Assembly: GCA_011049955.1 (NCBI GenBank)
Contig: DRGV01000105.1
Location: 1-5,288, forward strand
Direction of reading: 5' to 3'
Source of the DNA: a bacterium
Lineage (GTDB): Bacteria; UBP18; UBA7526
DNA: 5,288 nt
Positions within the stretch are counted from its first letter, which is position 1; each line of letters starts with the position of its first letter. The notes under the pieces are model-generated. The model had not been told where the DNA came from, did no database searches, and saw only the letters and a list, made by a program, of their open reading frames with translations. Shown here one piece after another: positions 1-5,204 of the stretch. A program made the translations under genes and the position numbers.

Positions 1-70
1 GAACTCCAGCCCCTTCCTCAAAGCCCGACCCTTCACTTTGTTCTCATCTTTCCCGGCTTTGAGATCTCTG
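1..70 (+). repeat. left arm of a 70-bp perfect inverted repeat (probable chimeric contig end)
   Basis: Bases 1-70 are the exact reverse complement of 261-330, with no mismatch, and the match stops abruptly at base 70/71. Read on the minus strand, this arm replaces the conserved C-terminal IspE motif with unrelated residues that do not fit the family. A perfect repeat ending exactly at the window edge is typical of inverted chimeras from multiple-displacement amplification or of hairpin assembly ends. A genuine genomic inversion that broke ispE is the alternative. Confidence 0.9.
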
Positions 71-828
71 GCGCCTAACTCCAAGAGCCTCTCCTTTATC
101 CTGGCGATCAAGGGATGCTTGGGAATGACCGCTTTTTCTAACCTATTATATATGCTATCAGCTACTTTTCTTATATCGCCAGATTTCAGGGCAGACAAAA
201 TCATTTTAATACTTCGTCTCTCTTTTGTCAAGTCCCTCAGATTTTTGTAGGCCCACTCTGCAGAGATCTCAAAGCCGGGAAAGATGAGAACAAAGTGAAG
301 GGTCGGGCTTTGAGGAAGGGGCTGGAGTTCATCCCCCCTTCCCCTACCTAATGCCCTTCCTTTCCTTAAAAAGAAAGAAACATCTGCCCCCATCTCGCGA
401 GCAAGGACGAGTAATTCTTCATAACTTAGGTCTAGATCCCATAATCTATTCAATCCCAGAAGAACGCTCGCCCCATTACTAGAGCCCCCTCCCAGGCCAC
501 TGGCCAGGGGGATTCTCTTATCGATGGTGATCTGGACCCCCTTTTTAATCTTAAACCTCTCTTTTAAGAGAGAAGCTGCCTGGTAGGCCAGGTTCTCTCT
601 TCCCAAAGGTAGACTGGGAAAGTCACTCTCCCGCCTGCTAACGCCTGAGCGTAGCGATGGCGGGCAGGCAATCTCTATTCCTTCCTTTGTCTGTTTCAGT
701 ATAATATCATCACAGAGGTCCACCGTCTCCAGGATGGTCTCTACATTATGGTAGCCGTCTTCTCTCTTTCCCAGGACTTCCAAGAAAAGATTTACCTTGG
801 CTGGCGATTCAATCCTAATCTCTTTCAA
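1..828 (-). CDS. ispE: 4-diphosphocytidyl-2-C-methyl-D-erythritol kinase IspE, 3'-truncated
   Basis: IspE is a cytosolic GHMP-family kinase that phosphorylates the 2-hydroxyl of CDP-methylerythritol with ATP in the MEP isoprenoid pathway. The 276 visible codons show the N-terminal SPAKVNLFL motif with K11 (equivalent to E. coli K10), REDGYH at 22-27, the GHMP glycine-rich ATP loop PLASGLGGGSSNGA at 107-120, and GADVSFFL at 147-154 with catalytic D149 (E. coli D141). WAY at 192-194 and ELGA at 250-253 also fit. The start is TTG at 828: an in-frame TAA lies at 847-849 and no ATG or GTG intervenes, so it overlaps the upstream TPR gene by 14 bp. Two oddities: residues about 55-67 come from a palindromic element, and after ELGA (base ~70) the reading enters an inverted copy of its own codons instead of the expected glycine/serine-rich motif 3. 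The true C-terminus is therefore missing. Identity is very likely; everything below base 71 should be distrusted. Confidence 0.95.
   Translation of the reverse strand, partial: MKEIRIESPAKVNLFLEVLGKREDGYHNVETILETVDLCDDIILKQTKEGIEIACPPSLRSGVSRRESDFPSLPLGRENLAYQAASLLKERFKIKKGVQITIDKRIPLASGLGGGSSNGASVLLGLNRLWDLDLSYEELLVLAREMGADVSFFLRKGRALGRGRGDELQPLPQSPTLHFVLIFPGFEISAEWAYKNLRDLTKERRSIKMILSALKSGDIRKVADSIYNRLEKAVIPKHPLIARIKERLLELGARDLKAGKDENKVKGRALRKGLEF
261..330 (-). repeat. right arm of the 70-bp perfect inverted repeat (original copy)
   Basis: This copy lies in the expected place within ispE. On the minus strand it encodes residues about 167-189, between the GRGRGDEL segment and the conserved W-A-Y segment, where the family alignment is good on both sides. 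It is therefore the original copy, and bases 1-70 are the secondary one. Confidence 0.88.
630..669. repeat. palindromic repeat element inserted in frame in ispE
   Basis: This GC-rich block folds into one long hairpin. Outer stem CCCGCC (630-635) pairs with GGCGGG (659-664), GCT (637-639) with AGC (653-655), and ACGC (641-644) with GCGT (649-652) around a CTGA loop. A CAGGC tail (665-669) repeats the CCTG/CAGG theme. On the minus strand it supplies IspE residues about 54-67. These lie between the beta-strand ending IEIAC and the conserved GRENLAYQAA segment, a surface-variable stretch in the family. Composition differs sharply from the flanking ispE sequence. It resembles dispersed palindromic elements of candidate-phylum genomes and is conceptually like the Rickettsia palindromic elements. 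Copy number cannot be seen from this window. Confidence 0.7.
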
Positions 829-2542
829 GTTCTTTTCTTGCTCTCTTTATCTTCTTCTTAACCTTCTTGTCCTTATTGAGTCTATAAGATTTCTCCCAGG
901 AATGAAGGGCTTTCTCCAATAGATCCTTCTTCTGGTAGGCATCACCAAGATGGTCGAAGATGATGGGATCGTCAGAGACGAACCCCAAGGCCTTCTCCAG
1001 AAGCTCTAAGGCCTTCTCATAATCCCCTTTCTGATAGTAACCCCAGGCCAGGCTATCCAGGAAATACCCATTTTCCGGCTCAATCTCCAGGGCCTTTTCT
1101 ACCAACTCCATGGATTCCTCAAGGTTTATTCCCCTCTCAATGTAGAGATAACCTAAGTAGTTATAGGAATTGACTAATTTGGGATCTAATTCTATTGCCT
1201 TTCGGAAACCATCCACTGCCCTCTCAAACTCCCCCCTTTTATCATAGGATACTCCCAGGTTGAAGTGGACTGCTCCATCCTCTGGATTCAAGGAGAGGGA
1301 CTTCTGGAAAGAGATAATTGCTTTTTCGTAATTTTCTATTCCCTGATAGGCCAGGCCGAGGAAGAACCAGAGCTGGGCATTCTCTGGTCTCATTTTGGTG
1401 GTCTTCTTGAAGATTCTGACCGCCTTTCTCTCCTTTCCCGTCTCACCATAGATATAGCCTAAGTGAAGATGGGCCTCTAAGAAGTCTTTCTTTAAATTGA
1501 TGACTTTCTTGAACTGGTCCCTTGCTCTCTGGTAATCCTTCTTCTGCTCAAATAGGACTCCCAGATAGTAGTGAGCCCGGACGTCCTCTGGCTTCCATTC
1601 CAGGACCTTCTGGAAACCTTCTATGGCCTTATCTACTTCTCCCTGATAGTAGTAGATTAGGGCCAGTCTCTTAGCCACGCTTATCTCTCTGGGATTTATC
1701 TCTAAGATCTTCTCATACTGGGAAATGGCCTCTTTTAGTTTATTCTGGTTGCTGTAGATCTGGGCCAAGCGGTTTCGGGCACTAATATTCTTGGGGTCCT
1801 TCGTCAATACCTGGGCATATTCCTCCTTTGCTTTCTCCGTCTCATCCTTCAGTTCATACAAGAAGCCCAGGCTCAAGTTGGCCGGAAGATATTCTGGATT
1901 GAGCTTTAAGACCTTCTTATAAGAATAAATGGCTTTATCGAATTCTCCCTTTCCACTATAGAGAAGGGCCAGGTTTAAGTAGGCACTTGTATAATCCGGT
2001 TCCAGCCTCTTAACCTCCTCATAGGAGTCTATGGCTCTCTCAAAGTCTCCTTTTCGGGCATAGAGGTTTCCTAAGATGAAGTGGGCCTCGGTATAATCTG
2101 GCTCCAGATCTATCGCCCTCTCATAACATTCCCTTGCTTTCTCTATCTCTCCTTTCTCGACATATAGGGTTCCTAACAAGAAGTGGGTCTGGAAGGGAAG
2201 GGGATCAGTCCATAAGGATTGACGAAAGAGCTCTTTAGCTTCTTTGAACTTTCCTAATCTGAGGTAATCCTTCCCTAAAGCAGTGAGGATGGTACTGGAA
2301 TCCGGTTCATACCTTAAAGCCCTCTCATACTGTTTGATGGCTCGCTTATAATCACCCTCCTCATCATAGATGACCCCCAGGCTATAATGGGCATAGCTTA
2401 AAGGATGGATAATTCTTTTCTCTTCCTTGGGGGGCATAAATGGTTTCTCTTTAATCTCAAAGGAAAAACTAGCTACCGGAAAATAAAATAACCAAGAAAC
2501 AAGATACAAGATACAAACAATGACTAATATCGGTTTCTTCAT
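815..2542 (-). CDS. TPR-repeat protein with N-terminal export signal or membrane anchor
   Basis: A 575-residue protein. Residues 1-3 (MKK) and a hydrophobic stretch at about 5-28 form a signal peptide or uncleaved anchor, so the rest should lie outside the cytoplasmic membrane, probably in the periplasm. No lipobox cysteine is evident. From residue 50 to the end are 15 consecutive tetratricopeptide repeats. The first 13 start at exactly 34-residue intervals (50, 84, 118 ... 458), and the fourteenth is displaced by one extra residue near GINLEES at 471-477. Units show the W/L-G-Y-A-A-P pattern, for example LGVIYDEEGDYKRAIKQYE. The C-terminal pair (DSLAWGYYQKGDYEKALELL ... DHLGDAYQKK) matches the ending of bacterial TPR proteins encoded near ispE, such as the PA4667 type beside lolB-ispE in Pseudomonas; that link is from memory. 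It ends in a basic helix, KKVKKKIKRARKELERD. The likely role is protein-protein scaffolding in the envelope; no enzymatic domain is seen. The ATG sits at the edge of a MITE-like insertion and the ribosome site is weak. Confidence 0.9.
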   Translation of the reverse strand: MKKPILVIVCILYLVSWLFYFPVASFSFEIKEKPFMPPKEEKRIIHPLSYAHYSLGVIYDEEGDYKRAIKQYERALRYEPDSSTILTALGKDYLRLGKFKEAKELFRQSLWTDPLPFQTHFLLGTLYVEKGEIEKARECYERAIDLEPDYTEAHFILGNLYARKGDFERAIDSYEEVKRLEPDYTSAYLNLALLYSGKGEFDKAIYSYKKVLKLNPEYLPANLSLGFLYELKDETEKAKEEYAQVLTKDPKNISARNRLAQIYSNQNKLKEAISQYEKILEINPREISVAKRLALIYYYQGEVDKAIEGFQKVLEWKPEDVRAHYYLGVLFEQKKDYQRARDQFKKVINLKKDFLEAHLHLGYIYGETGKERKAVRIFKKTTKMRPENAQLWFFLGLAYQGIENYEKAIISFQKSLSLNPEDGAVHFNLGVSYDKRGEFERAVDGFRKAIELDPKLVNSYNYLGYLYIERGINLEESMELVEKALEIEPENGYFLDSLAWGYYQKGDYEKALELLEKALGFVSDDPIIFDHLGDAYQKKDLLEKALHSWEKSYRLNKDKKVKKKIKRARKELERD

Positions 2543-2655
2543 CCCGTTAGACTCTCAAATATCGTTATACAGTTTTTCCTAATGGTCTTAATATCGATTC
2601 TAAATATATTATTTATCTTTACTTTACTAATAGGGCAGAGTCTAACGGGATTCAT
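2539..2655 (-). CDS. 38-codon ORF spanning the MITE-like element; possible coupling peptide
   Basis: An ATG at 2655, 2 bp after the PEPCK stop, opens a frame running through the whole element and ending with TGA at 2541-2539. That TGA overlaps the TPR start codon as ATGA. The 38-residue product begins MNPVRLCPISKVKINNIF and ends in FESLTG; both ends are encoded by the terminal inverted repeats. It is basic and lysine/isoleucine-rich and I recognise no family. The AAAGAG inside the PEPCK C-terminal codons is a weak possible ribosome site. Its likely value is to keep ribosomes moving from PEPCK to the TPR gene rather than to make a functional peptide. An open frame of this length in AT-rich DNA can occur by chance, so confidence that it is translated is low. 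Confidence 0.3.
   Translation of the reverse strand: MNPVRLCPISKVKINNIFRIDIKTIRKNCITIFESLTG
2542..2650. mobile_element. MITE-like element with 14-15-bp perfect terminal inverted repeats
   Basis: ATCCCGTTAGACTCT at 2541-2555 is repeated as its exact reverse complement at 2637-2651, enclosing about 81 bp of AT-rich DNA with no transposase. TTCA directly flanks both ends (2538-2541 and 2651-2654), and the match extends to TTCATC if the terminal bases are included. This is consistent with a target-site duplication of 4 bp, or up to 6 bp with ambiguity. Removing the element plus one TTCA would place the TPR ATG 2 bp downstream of the PEPCK stop, a normal tight operon junction, which supports insertion. 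A large stem-loop with a regulatory role is the alternative reading. Both views explain the inverted repeat; the flanking duplication favours insertion. Confidence 0.72.
2564..2591 (-). promoter_or_regulatory. weak sigma70-like promoter candidate for the TPR gene
   Basis: On the minus strand, TTAAGA (2591-2586) and TATAAC (2569-2564) are separated by 16 bp, giving 4/6 and 5/6 matches to the -35 and -10 consensus. A start near 2557 would leave a leader of about 15 nt with GAGAG roughly 9-10 nt ahead of the TPR ATG. It lies entirely within the MITE-like element, so the insertion could have brought a promoter. The DNA is AT-rich, so chance matches are likely. Confidence 0.25.
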
Positions 2656-2657
2656 CT

Positions 2658-4532
2658 TTAATTTTCTCTTTCAAACACGGCTGGAGCTATATAGTCTCCA
2701 TATTTTGCTTTTGCCTTTTCCAATCTTTGCCTCTGTTCCTGGAGAGTCTCAAAGAGAATATCCGGAGTATCACTTGCCTTTGTTCTATAGATTTCAATGA
2801 TCCTTTCGATCTTTGCCAGATTCTCCGGGATCCTTAGGGTGAACTGCTTTACATAATCTTCTTCCGTGTAATCTTTACTGAGAACCTCTTTAAACAATCG
2901 CTTAAGGTCTTTATACTGGGGGATATAGCCGGTGGGAGTCTTAATGGCGTCTACCTCGCCATGGACACGAAGTTCCATCCACTTGAGCCAGATGCCTTTA
3001 TCTTCCATAGCATTCAAGTATCTGCCATCCTTATCTTTAAGGAAGTAATTAACCAAAAAAATAACTGGGGGATTATCTAAATCTTTGGTAAATTTAAGAT
3101 GATTATTGATGTATCTACCGAGAGGAATGGAGACGAAATCGAGGTTGGACATGAGGTTGAACTTCCTTACTCCCTCCTTTCCTAAGGTGGCCGCAGTAGT
3201 CTCTGACTCTAAAGATGCTCCCATGGTTATTACCCCATGATTCCAGTCAGAAGCCTCTTGTACCGGAACCCAGGTATCTGAGTCTCTTCCCCCATAGATT
3301 ATTCCCTTTATCTCTACGCCTTGGGGATTATCTAATTCAGGGTCACAGTTCTTAAGGGCATAGAGGCTGATGGTATATCTGGCGTTCTTATGGGCATGGG
3401 TTATTTCATCCCCTTTGGCATCCTTCTTTCCTTTAAACCACTCTCCTGAATAATTAATCCCTCTCTCAGGTATCTCTCTCCCATCCCCAAGCCAGTAAGG
3501 AGTCCCCTCTTTAGTTACCAGGACATTAGAGAAGATTACCTCTCCTGGAGAATTGAGAGCCTCCCAGATGAGAGGGTCATCCTTGGGATTGACATCCCGG
3601 ATAATCCCAAATATTCCACATTCCACATTTACCGCACAGACTCTTCCATCCTTCTTTTTCAGATAGGCAATGTCATCGCCAATGATACTTTCCCTTTCTA
3701 TCATAGAGGTTGATGTCTTACCACAGGCGCTGGGGAAGGCTCCGGTAAAATAGGTCACCCTCCCTTTCCCATGGACTCCCATGATGAGCATATGCTCCGC
3801 CAGCCAGCCCTCCCGGGAGGCCTTATGGATGGCCAGGCGCAGGGAAAGTTTTTTGAAACCCACTGTATTGCCGGCATACTGGGTATTTGTACTGTAAACA
3901 ATCTGATCCTCTAAGTCTACGTATACCCTGCGCTTGTCAGTCTCCTTACTTGCCCCATTCTCCAGAAGACCGGCGCTATGAACCACCTTGAAGAATTCCT
4001 GCGCTTTTCCCATTTTTTTAAACTCCTCATACCCACTCCGATAAAGAATGCCTTCTGAGTGGGCAACATAGGCCGAATCGGTCAATTGAACAGCGGGGAT
4101 GGAGAATTCAGAGTTCGTCGGCCCCAGAGAGAAGAAACAGACGAACATCTCCTTTTTCTCCATAATGTTTCTCAGATATTCATGCACCTCTTCGAGACCC
4201 TTCTCTTTATCTATAGCATTGACATCGGAACCCAAACTTACCCCGGGGGAAAGAAGGTACTTAGTATTCTCTTTATCCCTTGCCTGATCAAAGTAGCCAT
4301 CGAAATGGATGGTGTGGCCCTCTATGGCCAGTGACTTTTCTTCTTTTAATTCTTTAGCCCTATTCCTGATATATTGAGCATCCTCTAAGGAATCGGTGCG
4401 CACGAAGAGAGAGGCCGGATTGCAATGCTCAACATACTTTGCTACAAAATCAAGGAGTTCGGGATTATTTAATGCCCCGAGCTTCTCGTAGTTTTCCTTT
4501 CCACACTTGGCCTTAAGTAATTTTATAGCCAT
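2658..4532 (-). CDS. pckG: phosphoenolpyruvate carboxykinase (GTP)
   Basis: A cytosolic enzyme interconverting oxaloacetate + GTP with PEP + CO2 + GDP, serving gluconeogenesis or anaplerosis. At 624 residues it has the usual length for the GTP class. Visible motifs are PAVQLTDSAYVAHSEGI at 146-162, AGN at 220-222 and the metal ligands K227 and H247 (in GWLAEHMLIMG). The P-loop FPSACGKTS spans 266-274 and includes C270, the counterpart of the reactive cysteine C288 of the rat enzyme. Kinase-2 GDD is at 285-287, and HKNARYT (R385), GGRDSDT at 414-420 and ESETTAA at 442-448 follow. The P-loop reads GKTS instead of GKTN. The guanine-pocket loop PGFGEN of animal enzymes is replaced by NAMEDK after NYFLKDKDGRYL (495-506), which fits the archaeal-like subfamily I recall from Thermococcus; nucleotide preference is thus inferred. 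The start has a tandem GAGGAG upstream and lies 7 bp after the preceding small gene. Confidence 0.95.
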   Translation of the reverse strand: MAIKLLKAKCGKENYEKLGALNNPELLDFVAKYVEHCNPASLFVRTDSLEDAQYIRNRAKELKEEKSLAIEGHTIHFDGYFDQARDKENTKYLLSPGVSLGSDVNAIDKEKGLEEVHEYLRNIMEKKEMFVCFFSLGPTNSEFSIPAVQLTDSAYVAHSEGILYRSGYEEFKKMGKAQEFFKVVHSAGLLENGASKETDKRRVYVDLEDQIVYSTNTQYAGNTVGFKKLSLRLAIHKASREGWLAEHMLIMGVHGKGRVTYFTGAFPSACGKTSTSMIERESIIGDDIAYLKKKDGRVCAVNVECGIFGIIRDVNPKDDPLIWEALNSPGEVIFSNVLVTKEGTPYWLGDGREIPERGINYSGEWFKGKKDAKGDEITHAHKNARYTISLYALKNCDPELDNPQGVEIKGIIYGGRDSDTWVPVQEASDWNHGVITMGASLESETTAATLGKEGVRKFNLMSNLDFVSIPLGRYINNHLKFTKDLDNPPVIFLVNYFLKDKDGRYLNAMEDKGIWLKWMELRVHGEVDAIKTPTGYIPQYKDLKRLFKEVLSKDYTEEDYVKQFTLRIPENLAKIERIIEIYRTKASDTPDILFETLQEQRQRLEKAKAKYGDYIAPAVFEREN

Positions 4533-4548
4533 TACTCCTCTACTCCTC
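4533..4548 (-). promoter_or_regulatory. tandem duplicated ribosome-binding site before pckG
   Basis: The minus strand reads GAGGAGTA twice in a row directly before the pckG ATG. The distal GAGGAG (4543-4548) is 10 nt from the ATG and doubles as the Glu-Glu codons of the upstream small gene. The proximal one (4535-4540) is only 2 nt away, too close for best use. The upstream stop TAG (4542-4540) lies inside the array, so termination and initiation are closely coupled. Confidence 0.65.
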
Positions 4549-4713
4549 GCTTCCCTTAAAGGGAATAAGAGAAATGATCATGATTAAATAGCCGCCAATG
4601 ATCAGGATGGGGGAGGCGGTGATAGAGCCTCTCCAGAGATAGAGAAATCCTGAAGCAGCGATCAAGAGGCCCAGCCCAAAGATAATTAGAGTTCTATTAG
4701 TATCCTTCTTCAC
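4540..4713 (-). CDS. 57-residue two-TM small membrane protein
   Basis: A short gene starting with GTG at 4713, 10 nt after an AAGGAG (4724-4729). An in-frame TGA at 4732-4734 with no other start between fixes the start. The product begins MKKDTNRT and has hydrophobic segments at about 9-27 and 34-51, joined by a short turn containing YLWRGS. It ends in PFKGSEE, giving a two-pass hairpin. Its stop is 7 bp before the pckG ATG, and its start overlaps the stop of the preceding 43-residue ORF (GTGA). I recognise no named family. Position suggests co-expression with PEPCK and the TPR gene, perhaps as an envelope component; that is inference. Start signal, operon spacing and coherent TM topology make it likely real. 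Confidence 0.7.
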   Translation of the reverse strand: MKKDTNRTLIIFGLGLLIAASGFLYLWRGSITASPILIIGGYLIMIISLIPFKGSEE

Positions 4714-4841
4714 CCCGCACCTTCTCCTTGCTCAATCTCGTACCTTTTTGTATTCAATAATTCTACTAGGCCTATTAAACTCAAGATTAGTTTAAGTAGA
4801 CAAAAGATATTTTGGGGATATAAAGAAGGGGCGGGGTTCAT
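4710..4841 (-). CDS. 43-residue single-TM microprotein
   Basis: An ATG at 4841 opens 43 codons ending in TGA at 4712-4710, which overlaps the GTG of the next gene by 4 bp (GTGA), the usual mark of translational coupling. The product starts MNPAPSLYPQ, has a hydrophobic segment at about 12-28 rich in Leu and Ile, and ends in a charged tail, NTKRYEIEQGEGAG. One membrane pass is predicted. The upstream AGGGAAG about 7 nt before the ATG is a modest ribosome site. I recognise no family. It could be a leader peptide or an unrecognised small membrane protein. The overlap and amphipathic layout favour a real gene, but the length leaves doubt. Confidence 0.5.
   Translation of the reverse strand: MNPAPSLYPQNIFCLLKLILSLIGLVELLNTKRYEIEQGEGAG
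4774..4803 (-). promoter_or_regulatory. candidate internal promoter for the 57-residue gene and pckG
   Basis: Minus-strand TTGTCT (4803-4798) and TTTAAT (4779-4774) are 18 bp apart, 4/6 and 5/6 matches to sigma70 hexamers. A start near 4767 would give a leader of about 54 nt to the GTG at 4713. It falls inside the 43-residue ORF, so either it is a secondary promoter or that ORF is not translated. Confidence 0.25.
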
Positions 4842-4896
4842 CTTTTCTTCCCTACTACAATTAAATTAGTTTAGCATACTAAGCTCTAAAATGCAA
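4842..4896 (-). promoter_or_regulatory. AT-rich leader of the pckG cluster with a near-palindrome
   Basis: This gene-free stretch precedes the 43-residue ORF. It contains AGTTTAG-CATA-CTAAGCT (4868-4885), an 18-bp dyad with one mismatched pair per half, which could be an operator. A poor promoter match, TTGCAT (4896-4891) and TAAACT (4873-4868) with 17 bp between, overlaps the dyad. The main cluster promoter should lie here because a terminator sits just upstream, but no hexamer pair is convincing. Confidence 0.3.
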
Positions 4897-4953
4897 CCCC
4901 CCACCACTTTCCGAGCTCCAAATATGAGGTCTAGAAAGTGGTGGGGGGCTTTT
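4888..4953 (-). terminator. strong stem-loop terminator, probably bidirectional
   Basis: A perfect 15-bp stem, CCCCCCACCACTTTC (4897-4911) with GAAAGTGGTGGGGGG (4934-4948), encloses a 22-nt loop. On the minus strand it is followed by TTGCATTTT and on the plus strand by CTTTTCT. It lies 22 bp beyond the stop of the 71-residue gene and would end that transcript, insulating it from the pckG cluster. The U-tract is interrupted on the minus strand, so efficiency is uncertain. Confidence 0.75.
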
Positions 4954-4969
4954 CTAAAATATTCCTTCC

Positions 4970-5185
4970 TTAGCGGCGGGCCATCTTGGCTTCGGCAATG
5001 TAACCGGCCTTGTCCAGGTAGTACATACAGCCTTTTTTTCTGGTGATCTTCTCAGTGCCCACTCTCTTCTTCCTTCCACCTTTGGTGCGCTTCATGGGCG
5101 CCTGCCAGACACAGCAGTCCTTCCCGATGTAGTAAAGATAGCCCTTCTGCCTCGTGATCTTCTCCTTACCAATTCTCTTTCCCAT
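4970..5185 (-). CDS. 71-residue basic protein with two tandem copies of one module
   Basis: I do not recognise a named family. The protein is two copies of a ~30-residue module, residues 4-33 and 41-70, aligned without gaps at a period of 37, with 15 of 30 positions identical. Shared positions include R.G.EKITR.KG..YY..K and a closing A.M.R. The linker TKGGRKK is strongly basic. Each module looks like a short beta-strand pair with an aromatic YY core; the first also has a Cys-Cys and a Trp (CCVW). Basic charge suggests RNA, DNA or ribosome contact, as inference only. The start is ATG at 5185: a perfect AAGGAGGTGA (5200-5191) sits 8 nt upstream of it (counted from AGGAGG). A GTG at 5194 lies within that site and is unlikely to be the start. 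The gene has its own repeat-containing leader and a terminator, so it looks monocistronic. Confidence 0.75.
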   Translation of the reverse strand: MGKRIGKEKITRQKGYLYYIGKDCCVWQAPMKRTKGGRKKRVGTEKITRKKGCMYYLDKAGYIAEAKMARR

Positions 5186-5190
5186 TCCCT

Positions 5191-5200
5191 TCACCTCCTT
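5191..5200 (-). promoter_or_regulatory. perfect Shine-Dalgarno that decides the start of the 71-residue gene
   Basis: The minus strand reads AAGGAGGTGA, fully complementary to the 16S rRNA 3' end. It places initiation at the ATG at 5185 and excludes the in-frame GTG at 5194 contained in the site itself. Confidence 0.85.
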
Positions 5201-5204
5201 TATA

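Noticed and set aside
38..250. Plus-strand ORF opposite ispE
   Set aside because: It lies antisense to well-supported ispE motifs, begins in the chimeric arm, and has no ribosome site or recognisable family features.
1265..1462. Plus-strand ORF opposite the TPR gene
   Set aside because: Shadow of the repetitive antisense frame of the TPR gene; no independent signals.
2541..2651. Reading the 15-bp inverted repeat as a transcription terminator
   Set aside because: The loop would be about 81 nt and there is no adjacent U-tract on the minus strand; operon context argues against termination.
2582..2800. Plus-strand ORF starting in the MITE-like element and running into the pckG 3' end
   Set aside because: The hydrophobic N-terminus comes from AT-rich element DNA and the remainder is antisense to pckG; no ribosome site.
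4059..4334. Two overlapping plus-strand ORFs opposite pckG
   Set aside because: They are antisense to conserved PEPCK motifs and have no start signals.
4551..4565. Perfect palindrome TTCCCTTAAAGGGAA
   Set aside because: It encodes residues IPFKGS of the 57-residue protein, has a short stem and no T-run; probably chance.
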